Part shown: positions 8,269 through 17,618 of the stretch, piece after piece
How positions within the stretch are numbered: position 1 is the first letter of the stretch
Layout: the number at the start of each line of letters is the position of its first letter
NCBI GenBank assembly: GCA_965221585.1
Contig: OZ244898.1
Location: forward strand, 186,001 to 250,000
Direction: 5' to 3'
DNA: 64,000 nucleotides
From: VXYK01 sp965221585
GTDB lineage: Bacteria; Actinomycetota; Acidimicrobiia; Acidimicrobiales; Aldehydirespiratoraceae
The notes under the pieces: generated by a model
Seen by the model: only the letters and a program-made list of their open reading frames with translations
Told to the model about the DNA's origin: nothing
Database searches by the model: none
Program-made: the position numbers and the translations under genes

Positions 8269-9195
8269 TCAAGCAGTCAACTTGGACCAGTTGTGTCGCA
8301 ACAGCCGCTCGGCAAACTCCCGAGCCGGTGTTGACATCCGGTGCTCAGGGACTTCCCAGATCGGTGCGATCAGATCGTCGACTTGTTGTGCTCGTCCGAG
8401 CCAGAGCGCCCTTGCCTGATCCCCGCAGACATTGTCAGCGTCGGCCACGATCGAAATCGGATGCCGTTTGGAGGCGAACGGAGTCCGAGCACGGCTGGCG
8501 TAACCCTCAGGTGTACGGTTTCGGTCTTTTGTCGACAGTCGCTCCAGCCGGTCATCGTCGCTCAGCAGGAAGCCAAGACTGGAGGCATGATCGAACGTCG
8601 GTGCCAGACGTCGTTTTGATCCTGCCTCAGCCGGGCTGATTGCGCTCCAGTTCTCCTCATGCCGGTCGGTGTTGCCGATCAGAGAATCTAGGACCAGATA
8701 CCCAATGAACATCGTCCATGCCGATACGTCAATTGCACAACCCCGAGGGGGCTCAACACCTTCCAAGGCTTGAAACGTTGCCTCTACCGTGTACCCGGTT
8801 CGCTGATTGCGGGAGACATGAATACCGAGTTCTCCCAAGAGCTCATCGCCGTTCACGAGGCTCTCATTCTCCTGAAGCACATTGCGGCACACAGTTCCGT
8901 ACACGGGTGTTCCTCTTCTGTGATCCACTGCGATCTCCACCTCGGCCGCGGGTAGACCTATTGCTTGAGCTACGCCATAGGCGATCCGCTCGGCCCAGTC
9001 GTCTCCCTTTCGGTAGCGTGATCCGGCCAGGGGTTTGCTGAACGTGGCGTCCTTCATCAACCAGCGCTCATTTGTGTCAGGGTTGACGAGCCAGCGTTTC
9101 GGCTTGGTTCCGAGGTCTTCCTCTCCTGACACGAGCCATTCGCTGACGTCGATTTCGTCGTATCGCTGCGGCTGTGCGTCGGTGCTGCCCGCCAT
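8269..9195 (-). CDS. HipA-like Ser/Thr kinase domain protein (HipT-like)
   Basis: 308 residues. The conserved lysine is in RWLMKDATF (K48). The catalytic loop is SLIGNTDRHEENW (D177 and its asparagine), and the metal-binding aspartate is in TFDHASSLG (D202). This GNxDRHxxNW/FDH pattern is the hallmark of the HipA kinase family, whose members phosphorylate tRNA synthetases or other targets and cause growth arrest. The N-terminal HipA subdomain is absent here and seems to be carried by the downstream HIRAN gene, as in split HipS/HipT systems. No HipB-like HTH regulator is next to it. All kinase motifs look intact. Confidence 0.75.
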   Translation of the reverse strand: MAGSTDAQPQRYDEIDVSEWLVSGEEDLGTKPKRWLVNPDTNERWLMKDATFSKPLAGSRYRKGDDWAERIAYGVAQAIGLPAAEVEIAVDHRRGTPVYGTVCRNVLQENESLVNGDELLGELGIHVSRNQRTGYTVEATFQALEGVEPPRGCAIDVSAWTMFIGYLVLDSLIGNTDRHEENWSAISPAEAGSKRRLAPTFDHASSLGFLLSDDDRLERLSTKDRNRTPEGYASRARTPFASKRHPISIVADADNVCGDQARALWLGRAQQVDDLIAPIWEVPEHRMSTPAREFAERLLRHNWSKLTA

Positions 9196-9296
9196 TGACT
9201 CTGAAGGGTAGCGAATTGCACCGATCTCTACTTTGCGAACTCTTGCGACTGGAACGGACTGAGCCGGTTCAGCAGAGGCCCCGTAGCATTGGGGAC

Positions 9297-9974
9297 ATGC
9301 TTGATCCTGTGACCACAGCCGAGGGCCTCGCCGTCGTTCATCTGTTCTGCAAACGGACCGCGGACGCTGACGACAGTGCGATCGTTGCCGCGGTCGAGGC
9401 GGCGCAGGCGGCCGGGGTTCAGGTGGTGAGCGTGGCCGTGCTCGGTCACAAGGCGGAACTGTGCTTCATGGCGCTGCATCGCGAGGGCTGGCCGTTGCGA
9501 GACCTGCAGACCAGCCTCGTCAACGCCGGTCTGGAAGTGGTTGACAGCTTCGTGTCGATCACCGAACTGTCAGAATATGCCCTCGGGCTCGGCGAAGACA
9601 TGAAGAACATGCGCCTCTACCCGGAGTTGCCGCCTCCGGGAAAGTCAGCCTGGTGCTTCTACCCGATGACCAAACGACGCAACGAGAACCAGAACTGGTA
9701 TCGCCTGACCTTCGATGAACGCAAGGAGCTCATGTACGAGCACGGAACCTCAGGGCGCAAGTTCGCGGGTCGCATAGTCCAGTTGATCACGGCGTCAACG
9801 GGTCTCGACGACTGGGAATGGGGGGTCACACTGTTCGGGACCAACCTCGACGATCTGAAAGACACCGTCTACACGATGCGCTACGACACTGCCTCGGCCA
9901 TCTACGCGGAGTTCGGACCGTTCTACACGGGACTGGTCGGACCCGTAACCGAGATCGTCGACCGGACCCGCTAG
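9297..9974 (+). CDS. hemQ: Coproheme decarboxylase HemQ/ChdC (chlorite dismutase family)
   Basis: 225 residues from the ATG at 9297. A longer upstream open frame reads into the HipA promoter region and is not needed. Signature segments are AWCFYPMTKRR, NWYRLTFDERKELMYEHG, GRKFAG, STGLDDWEWGVTLF and a C-terminal TASAIYAEFGPFYTG. HemQ converts coproheme to protoheme with peroxide in the coproporphyrin-dependent pathway used by Actinobacteria and Firmicutes. The YP and MR/EFGPF features fit the actinobacterial clade. hemY and hemE lie 22 kb away in this window, so the pathway is dispersed. Confidence 0.92.
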   Translation: MLDPVTTAEGLAVVHLFCKRTADADDSAIVAAVEAAQAAGVQVVSVAVLGHKAELCFMALHREGWPLRDLQTSLVNAGLEVVDSFVSITELSEYALGLGEDMKNMRLYPELPPPGKSAWCFYPMTKRRNENQNWYRLTFDERKELMYEHGTSGRKFAGRIVQLITASTGLDDWEWGVTLFGTNLDDLKDTVYTMRYDTASAIYAEFGPFYTGLVGPVTEIVDRTR

Positions 9975-9988
9975 CGCATTCGCAATCC

Positions 9989-11602
9989 TCAGGCGGTCAC
10001 GTAGCCTTGGAGCTGGTCGTTCGCGACAGCAGCCGGGTCCCGTTCAGCGGGATCACCGAAACCTCCGCCACCGGGCAGCTCCAGGATCAGGCGACGGTCG
10101 GCAGGGACAGTCTCCTTCCCCTTGGTCGGGAAGGGGCTGCCGTCGTCGAGATACACCGCACCCGCGGCCCCGTCGCTGCCCCCCTGGCGCCCTCTGGCGG
10201 GATTGGCGACTCGATCGAACATCGCCGAGAACTCGAAGAGGTAGCCGTCGGTCGGCCCGACCTCGATGATCTGACCCAGACCGCCGCGTTGTCGACCGGC
10301 ACCGCCGCTGTCGTTGCGGATCTCCTTGCGCCAGATGATGATCGGCCCGACCTGTTCGGTCGCTTCCACAGACATCGTGCGCACACCCGACGGGAAGGCG
10401 GTCGCAGTCAGTCCGTCGAGGCCGGGCCTAGCACCGCTGCCGCCGCTGTTGAACATCAGCAACTCGACGGGTGGCTTGGGATCGGCCGCATCCGCTGCAC
10501 GGGCGCTTGCCTGGAAGTTCCACAGCGCTCCGGACCCCTCGGCCGGGATGCGGTCGGGAAGAGCAGAAGCTACGGCACCGAAGCACAGGTCGGTCACGAA
10601 GTGGCCGATCACGTGGCGGACGGCCACCGGATCGGGATGCTGTGCGTTGAGGATCACCCCCGGCGGCGCGCTGACAGTGAAAGGTTCCAGAGAAGCGAAG
10701 TTGTTGGGAAGCTCAGGGGCCAGCGCAACGAGCATTCCATAGGTGAAATAGGCCTGGGCGTAGGTGAGGGGCACGTTGACCCCGAACTTGCTGAGCGGTG
10801 AAGTGCCCGTGAAGTCGGCGTGCATACCGTCGGCGGTGACGGTGACCGAGACGCACAACGTGAGCGTGTGATCGTATCCGTCGACGGTCATCTCGTTGGT
10901 GTAGACACCCTCGGGCACCGATTTGAGCGCTGCCAACGTGGCCTTCCGGGTGCGGTCGAACACGCACTCGGCGAGGTCGTCGAGGTTGCTGAGCCCGAAC
11001 TCGTCGAACATGGCGCAGAGCCGTCGCCGGCCGGACTCGTTGCAGGCGGCCAGCCCGAAGATGTCGCCCACGACCTGGTCGGACTCCCGGACGTTCTGAG
11101 CAACCACGGTGACGAGGTCCCGGTTGAGCTTTCCGCGTTCCACCCACTTCAAGATGGGAATCCGGATCCCCTCCTCGTAGACCTCCCGGGCCTCGGGCCC
11201 GTAGCCGCGGCCACCGATATCGACCACATGGGCAGTCGAGGCGAAGAAACCGACATGGGCGCTGTTGTAGAAGACCGGGGTGGCAACGGTGATGTCGTGC
11301 AGGTGCCCTGTGCCCTTCCAGGGGTCGTTGGTGATGTACACGTCGCCTTCGTAGATTCGATCGGGACCGATGTCGTTGATGAAATGGGTAAGCGCCGCAG
11401 CCATGGTGTTGACGTGCCCAGGGGTGCCGGTCACCGCCTGAGCGATCATGCGCCCCTTGGTGTCGAACACCCCGGCCGAAAGATCGCCGGCCTCGCGTAC
11501 AGACGTACTGAAAGCGGTGCGGACGAGGGTCAGCGCCTGTTCCTCAACGACGGAGATCAGACGATTCCACATCACCTGGTTGCGCAGGTCGGCGGTCCTC
11601 AC
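9989..11602 (-). CDS. hyuB: Hydantoinase B/oxoprolinase family protein
   Basis: 537 residues. It shows the HyuB pattern: LVRTAFSTSVREAGDLSAGVFD, TPGHVNTM, DVYITNDPWKGTGHLHDI, FASTAHVVDIGGRG, and a C-terminal LPGGGGFGDPAERDP. HyuB-type subunits work with HyuA to open 5-membered cyclic amides (N-methylhydantoin, oxoproline) or carboxylate ketones. I chose the GTG at 11602 because it overlaps the hyuA stop codon as GTGA, the usual translational coupling. The exact substrate is unknown. Confidence 0.9.
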   Translation of the reverse strand: MRTADLRNQVMWNRLISVVEEQALTLVRTAFSTSVREAGDLSAGVFDTKGRMIAQAVTGTPGHVNTMAAALTHFINDIGPDRIYEGDVYITNDPWKGTGHLHDITVATPVFYNSAHVGFFASTAHVVDIGGRGYGPEAREVYEEGIRIPILKWVERGKLNRDLVTVVAQNVRESDQVVGDIFGLAACNESGRRRLCAMFDEFGLSNLDDLAECVFDRTRKATLAALKSVPEGVYTNEMTVDGYDHTLTLCVSVTVTADGMHADFTGTSPLSKFGVNVPLTYAQAYFTYGMLVALAPELPNNFASLEPFTVSAPPGVILNAQHPDPVAVRHVIGHFVTDLCFGAVASALPDRIPAEGSGALWNFQASARAADAADPKPPVELLMFNSGGSGARPGLDGLTATAFPSGVRTMSVEATEQVGPIIIWRKEIRNDSGGAGRQRGGLGQIIEVGPTDGYLFEFSAMFDRVANPARGRQGGSDGAAGAVYLDDGSPFPTKGKETVPADRRLILELPGGGGFGDPAERDPAAVANDQLQGYVTA

Positions 11603-13731
11603 GGCGCGCCACCCGCTCGGCTGATACACAGCGAATCATCGGATTGGACCACACAGCGGTGATGGGAGCCGAGCACGGTGGTCGTCTGGGGTTCGACGAT
11701 CAGTGCAGGGCCCACCACGAGATCCCCGGGAGTGAGTTGCGAACGCTGGTAGACCCCGGCGCGGACACGCTCGTCAAGTGCGGAGTCGTACATGTCCCGG
11801 CTGATCTCCGGCACCGCGGTGGTCCTCGACTCGACTGTCTCGACCGGTGCAGGTGGCTCCTGTCGTGACGACACCCGCACCGCCCAGCTGACCGCCTCGA
11901 TCGTCAGGTCGTCGATGGCTCGACCGAAGAACTCCAGGTAAGCCTTGGTGAACTCGGCCGCCAGCAGTTCCGCCGCGAACTCGTCGAAATCGCCGTCGTC
12001 GAGGCGCACCGGAATCTCCCAGCCCTGCCCGGCGTATCGCATAGACACCTGGCGCTCGATGATGGTCTCCGACTCGTCCGACGAGTCTGTGGCGGTACCC
12101 GCCCGCACGAACGATTCGGCTTCGGACGTCAGCTCTGCGAGCACCCTGTTGGCACCGACGTAGTCGAACTCGTCGGTGGTCGTGTAGAAGCTGCGTATCG
12201 CCTCATAGGCGAAGGGGGCCCGCAGGAAACCAATGGCCGACCCCACCCCTGCACCACTGGGAACGATCAGTTCGTCGAGGCCGAGTTTGTCGATCAGTCG
12301 GGAAGCATGAAGGGGGGCTCCGCCGCCGAAAGCGATCATCGTGAACCCGGCCAGGTCGCGTCCCCCCTCCACTGCATGGACCCTGGCCGCGTTGGTCATG
12401 TTCTCGTCGACCACCTCGGAGATCCCGACAGCGGCGGTATCGGCGTCGAGTCCCAGCGGTTCGCCGACACCGGAGGCGAGGGCCTGTGTGGCCAGTTCGG
12501 GCTTGAGGTCGATGTCGGCAGCGCCGAACGTGTCGGGGTGAAGGCGGCCCAGTGCCAGGTTGGCGTCGGTGACGGTCGCGTCGGTGCCACCGCGGTCGTA
12601 GGCGGCCGGTCCCGGATCGCTGCCGGAACTGTGCGGCCCGACCCGGATCTGCCCCATGGAGTCGACCCGGGCGATCGAGCCGCCGCCGGCGCCGATCTCG
12701 ATCATCTCGATAACCGGAATGGAGATGGGCATCCCGCTGCCCTTCTTGAAACGGGCACGCCGGTCTACCTCGAACACTTTCGCGGTGCGGGGGGCGAAGT
12801 CCTCGATCAGGGAGATCTTGGCGGTGGTCCCGCCCATGTCGTAGGAGAGTACGCGGTCGCGTCCGTAACGGGCTGCGAGATCAGCGGCGAAGATCGCTCC
12901 GCCGGCCGGTCCCGACTCGATCAACCGCACCGGAAACTCAGCAGCGCTCTCGACGCTCATCAAGCCACCGCCGGAATGGATCAGATACAGCGGGCAGCCG
13001 ACGCCGATCGCGCCGAGCTGGTCGCGCAGCCGCAACAGGTACGACGCCATCAACGGCTGCACGTAGGCGTTGGCACAGACGGTGTTGAAGCGTTCGTACT
13101 CGCGCATCTGCGGAGAGACCTCGCTGCTGATCGACACCGAGACATCGCTCAACGCCTCCTTCAACAGGCTGCGAAAGCGCCTTTCATGGGACCCGTTCCG
13201 GTAACTGTGCAGGAAACCGACGGCCACGGACTCGTAACCCTGCTCCCCGAGATGCTCGACCAGCGACTTTGCGCCGTCGTCGTCGAAATCGACGAGAACT
13301 TCGCCGCGGGCGTTGAGCCGTTCGGTGATGACGTAGCGGTCTTTTCGCTCGATCAGAGGCTCCGGCAGCACGATGTTGAGGTCGTACTGCTCGAAGCGGC
13401 TCTCGGTGCCGGTCTCGATCACGTCGCGGAACCCGGCAGTGGTAACCAGAGCGGTCTTGGCGCCGCGTCGCTCGATCAGGGCGTTGGTCGCCAGTGTGGT
13501 GCCGTGGATGATCTGGTCGACCTCGCCGAGATCGAGGCCCGTGTCCTGTCCCAGCTTCTCGATTCCGGTGAGTATCCCCTGCTCAGGAGCATCGTAGGTG
13601 GTCAGGACCTTGGTTGAGTGAAGCGCTCCGTCAGCGGTCTGGACGACGACGTCGGTGAACGTGCCGCCGACATCGGCCCCGATCCGCGTCCGGTGGGCAC
13701 CGCCGCGTCGGCCCGTACGAATCGCCTCCAT
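11599..13731 (-). CDS. hyuA: Hydantoinase/oxoprolinase subunit A family protein
   Basis: 710 residues from the ATG at 13731. The N-terminal domain has RIGADVGGTFTDVVV (phosphate-1-like ATP site), HGTTLATNALIERRG, and the second part has SYDMGGTTAKISLI, IGAGGGSIA, VGPHSSGSDPGPA and GGGAPLHA. These are the actin/HSP70-like ATPase motifs of HyuA, which phosphorylates or activates the cyclic amide. I preferred this start over the upstream one because the extra 31 residues lack family features and extend toward the divergent methyltransferase gene. It is the first gene of an hyuAB operon. Confidence 0.9.
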   Translation of the reverse strand: MEAIRTGRRGGAHRTRIGADVGGTFTDVVVQTADGALHSTKVLTTYDAPEQGILTGIEKLGQDTGLDLGEVDQIIHGTTLATNALIERRGAKTALVTTAGFRDVIETGTESRFEQYDLNIVLPEPLIERKDRYVITERLNARGEVLVDFDDDGAKSLVEHLGEQGYESVAVGFLHSYRNGSHERRFRSLLKEALSDVSVSISSEVSPQMREYERFNTVCANAYVQPLMASYLLRLRDQLGAIGVGCPLYLIHSGGGLMSVESAAEFPVRLIESGPAGGAIFAADLAARYGRDRVLSYDMGGTTAKISLIEDFAPRTAKVFEVDRRARFKKGSGMPISIPVIEMIEIGAGGGSIARVDSMGQIRVGPHSSGSDPGPAAYDRGGTDATVTDANLALGRLHPDTFGAADIDLKPELATQALASGVGEPLGLDADTAAVGISEVVDENMTNAARVHAVEGGRDLAGFTMIAFGGGAPLHASRLIDKLGLDELIVPSGAGVGSAIGFLRAPFAYEAIRSFYTTTDEFDYVGANRVLAELTSEAESFVRAGTATDSSDESETIIERQVSMRYAGQGWEIPVRLDDGDFDEFAAELLAAEFTKAYLEFFGRAIDDLTIEAVSWAVRVSSRQEPPAPVETVESRTTAVPEISRDMYDSALDERVRAGVYQRSQLTPGDLVVGPALIVEPQTTTVLGSHHRCVVQSDDSLCISRAGGAP

Positions 13732-13810
13732 ACCAATAACCGTATCGGCGCCGAATCCCGTGTGCGTGGGCGCAAGCCGGCCCTGAGGCTGCCCGGTAGG
13801 ATCGCCAGCG

Positions 13811-14560
13811 GTGTCAGTCCGCAAATCCTTCCCAGACGTGCTAGCCGGAATCGCCGACGTTGAGGGTTGGCTGACCGATGAGCAGGCTCAACGGCTCCAT
13901 GAGCGAGCATGGGAACTTCAAGACGACGCTCAGATAGTCGAGATCGGGAGTTTCCGGGGTCGTTCGCTGATCGTTCTCGCCAGCGCCGCGCCCGCGGGCA
14001 CGGAGATCGTGTCGATCGATCCGCACGGTGGCGGTGATCGGGGCCCCCAGGAGATAGCCCCCGATCAACAACTCGGAGACAGCGATCACGCCGCATTCAA
14101 CGCCAACCTCAAACGAGCTGGTGTCGCCGAGCGGGTCAGGCACGTCCGCAAGATGTCCGCTGACGCCCTCGCTGATGTGCACGGCGACATCGACCTTCTC
14201 TACATCGACGGCGCTCACCGTTTCGGACCGGCCCGCCGAGACATCGTCGAGTGGGGTGACCGGGTCCCGGACGGTGGCACCATGCTGATCCATGACTCGT
14301 TCAGCTCGATCGGGGTGACCCTGGCGCTGCTGAGCGCGACCTTCGTGTCCGGCCGCTGGCGCTATGTTGGCCGCTGCGCGTCGTTGGCGGAGTACCGGCG
14401 CGAACCGATGTCCCCGGGGTCGTCGGCCGGGAACTTTCTGCGTCAGGCTCTGCAGCTCGGCTGGTTCGTACGCAATGTCATCATCAAGGGCGCGTTGACG
14501 CTCAAGCTGTATCCGTTGACCCGGATATTCGGTCACAGAACAAGGGACTGGCCGTACTGA
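13811..14560 (+). CDS. Class I SAM-dependent methyltransferase (family 24)
   Basis: 249 residues from a GTG start. The SAM-binding region has AQIVEIGSFRGRSLIVLA (motif I) and EIVSIDPHGGG. The motif-III-like segment is IDLLYIDGAHRFGPARRDI, with a DGGTMLIHDSF metal-site-like region. This pattern matches Methyltransf_24 proteins, often linked to sugar, polyketide or surface-glycan modification. It is divergent from hyuA with an 79-bp gap. A second protein of the same type lies at 22433-23077. Substrate unknown. Confidence 0.8.
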   Translation: MSVRKSFPDVLAGIADVEGWLTDEQAQRLHERAWELQDDAQIVEIGSFRGRSLIVLASAAPAGTEIVSIDPHGGGDRGPQEIAPDQQLGDSDHAAFNANLKRAGVAERVRHVRKMSADALADVHGDIDLLYIDGAHRFGPARRDIVEWGDRVPDGGTMLIHDSFSSIGVTLALLSATFVSGRWRYVGRCASLAEYRREPMSPGSSAGNFLRQALQLGWFVRNVIIKGALTLKLYPLTRIFGHRTRDWPY

Positions 14561-14625
14561 TCGCGCCTTGTCGAAAACTCTTTGGTCGGTAGAGTTGGTG
14601 GCGCCCGGCCACCACGGAAAGCCCC

Positions 14626-16914
14626 ATGAAAGCAGTCCCCGCAACCTCAGCGCTTCTTGCCGATCGAAGCCTGGTGGGCACCGACCTGTCCCGCGCCTAC
14701 ACCGCGGAGATAGACGCATGGCTGGAGTCGGTCGTGGAGGGCGTGGAGGAAGTCCGGGGCGTGGCGCTGGCGGCGGTGGGCGGCTATGGGCGGGGTTCGC
14801 TGAGCATCGGAAGCGACCTCGACCTGCTGTTGGTGCACAACGACTCAGGCCATGTGGCTGAAGTCGCCGAGCGGATCTGGTATCCGATCTGGGACAGCGG
14901 GATCAAGCTCGGCCACGCGGTCAGAACCATCGACGAAGCAATCGACCTGGCTGCCGACGACCTCGACACCGCCACGTCGCTGCTCGACATCCGCCTCATC
15001 GGCGGTGAGGCGCGTCTGGTGGACGAACTGGCCAAGAAATCGCACGACCTGTGGCGCAACAATGCCGACAAGATGCTCGGACTCCTCGTCGAGTCGGTCC
15101 GTGAACGCCACGACGCCGCCGGTGAGGTGGCGTTCCTGCTGGAACCGGACCTCAAGCTGGCGAGGGGAGGGCTGCGCGACCTCGACTCTCTGCACTGGAT
15201 CGATCAGGCCGATCAGGGGTTGCTGGAAGCGACCGAACGCAGCGAGCTGATCGAACCGCACCGGGTGCTGCTGTCGGCGAGGATCGAGCTTCACCGGCTC
15301 AGCGGGCAGTCCGGCAACCAACTGCTGCTGCAGGACCAGGACGACGTGTCCGCGGCGCTCGGTTACGCGGATGCCGACGAGCTGATGGCCGCGGTGGCTT
15401 CAGCAGCCCGATCGGTCGCCTGGACCATGGACGCGGTCATGCACCGCATCCATGTCCGCTCGACCCGCCGCCGTTGGCGACCACGGGTGCGTGAGTTCGG
15501 CCACGGAATCGAGATCGTTGATGAGACGCTGCGGTTCTGCGATGACGCACCGGTTTCGGAAGACCCGGTTCTGCCCCTGCGCGTCGCCTACATTGCCGCT
15601 ACCGAGGACGCTTTCATCGAGCGTGACGTGCTCGACAGGCTCGCAGTTGAGACTCCCCCGATGCCCGATCGTTGGCCCGACGAGGCACGGGAGATCTTCG
15701 TGGACCTGCTGCTTCTGGGTTACGAGGCGATCCGGGTGATCGAAGCGCTCGACCAGGTCGATCTGATATCCCGCCTGTTCCCCGAGTGGACACCCAACCG
15801 GAGCCGTCCGCAACGAAACGTGTACCACCGCTTCACCGTCGATCGCCATCTGCTCGAGGCCGCGGCCGAGGCGGCCGCAATCGCCGACCGGGTGGAGCGG
15901 CCCGACCTGTTGGTGCTCGGCGGGCTGCTTCACGACATCGGCAAGGGCTACCCTGGAGACCACAGCGAGGTCGGCGTGGGGCTGGCCCGCAGCATCGCCA
16001 CCCGCATGGGTTATCCCCCGGCCGATATCGAGACGTTGGGAGTGCTGGTGCGGCATCATCTGCTGCTGCCCGATGTGGCTTCGAGGCGCGATCTCGATGC
16101 GACCGAGACGATCCGGTTCGTTGCTGAACAGATCGACTCCGTGGGCACTCTGGAGTTGCTCGGTGCGCTGACCGAAGCTGACTCGATTGCGACGAGCAAG
16201 GCTGCCTGGGGTGGTTGGAAGGCGGAGCTGGTCAAGAAGCTGGTGAACCGGACTGCACATTTCCTGCAGACGGGCGGAACGATGCTGACCTCGCAGTTCC
16301 CGACCGAGCAGCACTACGAGTTGCTGGCAGAAGGCGACGAACTGGTGCAACTCGACGGCCACGAGTTGACCGTGATCACCGCGGACCGTCCCGGTGTCTT
16401 CTCGCGGGTCGCCGGAGCGTTGGCGCTGCACGGCGTTGAGATTCTGGGAGCTCGGCTCCACACCGAAGGTTCGATGTCGTTGGGTGTGTTGCGCGTCGGC
16501 GGGGGCGTGGGGCTCGATGAACGACCCGAACGCGTGCAGGACGATGTCCGCTTGTCGCTCTCGGGGGGTCTGGCTGTGCGGGCCAGGCTGTTGAAACGGG
16601 CCAGGACCTATCGTTTCCAGCGGGTGACCACGGCCCGTCCTTCTGAACCCGAGGTGATCATCGACAACGACCTGTCGGCGGATGCGACGGTCATCGAGGT
16701 TCGCGGCCCGGACTCGATCGGGCTGTTGTATCGGATCACCAGCGCCCTCGACGATCTGGATCTCAACATCTATTCGGCGAAGGTGCAGACCTTGGGCGAC
16801 GATGTTGTCGACTCCTTCTATGTTCGTGGCCCCGATGGCCTCAAGATTCTGGACGAGAACTATCTTGGCGAGATTGAGATCGCTGTTCTTACCGCTATCG
16901 CTTCAGACGCCTAG
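14626..16914 (+). CDS. glnD: [Protein-PII] uridylyltransferase/uridylyl-removing enzyme GlnD
   Basis: 762 residues. The nucleotidyltransferase site is AVGGYGRGSLSIGSDLDLLLV (about 46-66, residues G, G, D, D). The HD domain is GGLLHDIGKGYPGDHSEVG (about 434), and two ACT domains close the protein (from about 578 and 685), binding glutamine. GlnD senses nitrogen by uridylylating or, in Actinobacteria, adenylylating PII. It is shorter than E. coli GlnD (890) as in many actinobacteria. glnK/glnB and amtB are not adjacent. Ten bases later starts the Nudix gene. Confidence 0.92.
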   Translation: MKAVPATSALLADRSLVGTDLSRAYTAEIDAWLESVVEGVEEVRGVALAAVGGYGRGSLSIGSDLDLLLVHNDSGHVAEVAERIWYPIWDSGIKLGHAVRTIDEAIDLAADDLDTATSLLDIRLIGGEARLVDELAKKSHDLWRNNADKMLGLLVESVRERHDAAGEVAFLLEPDLKLARGGLRDLDSLHWIDQADQGLLEATERSELIEPHRVLLSARIELHRLSGQSGNQLLLQDQDDVSAALGYADADELMAAVASAARSVAWTMDAVMHRIHVRSTRRRWRPRVREFGHGIEIVDETLRFCDDAPVSEDPVLPLRVAYIAATEDAFIERDVLDRLAVETPPMPDRWPDEAREIFVDLLLLGYEAIRVIEALDQVDLISRLFPEWTPNRSRPQRNVYHRFTVDRHLLEAAAEAAAIADRVERPDLLVLGGLLHDIGKGYPGDHSEVGVGLARSIATRMGYPPADIETLGVLVRHHLLLPDVASRRDLDATETIRFVAEQIDSVGTLELLGALTEADSIATSKAAWGGWKAELVKKLVNRTAHFLQTGGTMLTSQFPTEQHYELLAEGDELVQLDGHELTVITADRPGVFSRVAGALALHGVEILGARLHTEGSMSLGVLRVGGGVGLDERPERVQDDVRLSLSGGLAVRARLLKRARTYRFQRVTTARPSEPEVIIDNDLSADATVIEVRGPDSIGLLYRITSALDDLDLNIYSAKVQTLGDDVVDSFYVRGPDGLKILDENYLGEIEIAVLTAIASDA

Positions 16915-16923
16915 GGTTGTGAC

Positions 16924-17610
16924 GTGAGTGTTCGCCGAGCCAACGAGCGTGCGCTTCTGCGTTGGGCAGAGGCGCTGTCGGCCACCGCTCGAACCGGACT
17001 CGGGTTCACCGACAACCTTTATGAGCGTGAACGGTTCCAAGAGGTCTTGGCTATAGCTGCGGACATTCGTTCCCATGTCGAGGGCGGATTTCATCCAGAG
17101 GAGCAGGTCCAGGAATGGGTTGACCGTATCGGCGCCGGGGTAGCGGGTTACGTGACGCCGAAGATCACCATCGGCGCGGTGGTCGGTAACGAACGCAACG
17201 AGTTGCTGATGGTTCAGCGGGCTGATTCAGGGGTTTGGCTCTACCCGACTGGTTGGGCAGACGTCGGCTATTCGCCGTCGGAGATAGTGCTCAAAGAGGT
17301 CTATGAGGAGACCGGGATCGAGTGCGAGGTGATCCGACCGATATCGATCCTCGACGGGCAACGGCGCGGCTTCACCCGTATTCCTCTGGTGTCGTTGGTG
17401 TTCCACTGCCGTGCTACCGGTGGCGAACTTCGGCCGCATCCCCTTGAATGCCTTGACGTCGGGTTCTTCGCCCGTGACGCCCTTCCCGAGGCGACCGTCA
17501 ACCCCGACTGGTGGGCCGATCATGCTTTCGCGGCCATCCGTGGCGAGGACATCAAGGTCCAGTTCGATGTGCCGCGCAGACCACCGTGGCGTGGTGATCC
17601 GGAGTCCTGA
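16924..17610 (+). CDS. Nudix hydrolase with Nudix_N_2-type N-terminal domain
   Basis: 228 residues. An N-terminal helical part (RRANERALLRWAEALSATARTGLGFTDNLYERERF, here abbreviated by its ends RRANERAL and NLYERERF) matches the NUDIX N-terminal domain found before ADP-ribose-type pyrophosphatases. The Nudix box reads GWADVGYSPSEIVLKEVYEE followed by TGI. It keeps the EVxEE metal ligands, but the first consensus glutamate is Tyr and the REU arginine is Lys. The likely reaction is hydrolysis of a nucleoside diphosphate linked to another group; substrate unknown. It follows glnD by 9 bp and precedes the hydrolase by 8 bp. Confidence 0.82.
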   Translation: MSVRRANERALLRWAEALSATARTGLGFTDNLYERERFQEVLAIAADIRSHVEGGFHPEEQVQEWVDRIGAGVAGYVTPKITIGAVVGNERNELLMVQRADSGVWLYPTGWADVGYSPSEIVLKEVYEETGIECEVIRPISILDGQRRGFTRIPLVSLVFHCRATGGELRPHPLECLDVGFFARDALPEATVNPDWWADHAFAAIRGEDIKVQFDVPRRPPWRGDPES

Positions 17611-17618
17611 GAGGTCTT

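Noticed and set aside
9174..9296. N-terminal extension of HemQ
   Set aside because: The 41 extra residues are in the HipA promoter/start overlap region and do not match HemQ; ATG 9297 is used.
15400..16461. 353-codon minus-strand open frame inside glnD
   Set aside because: Shadow of glnD; no motif and no start signal.
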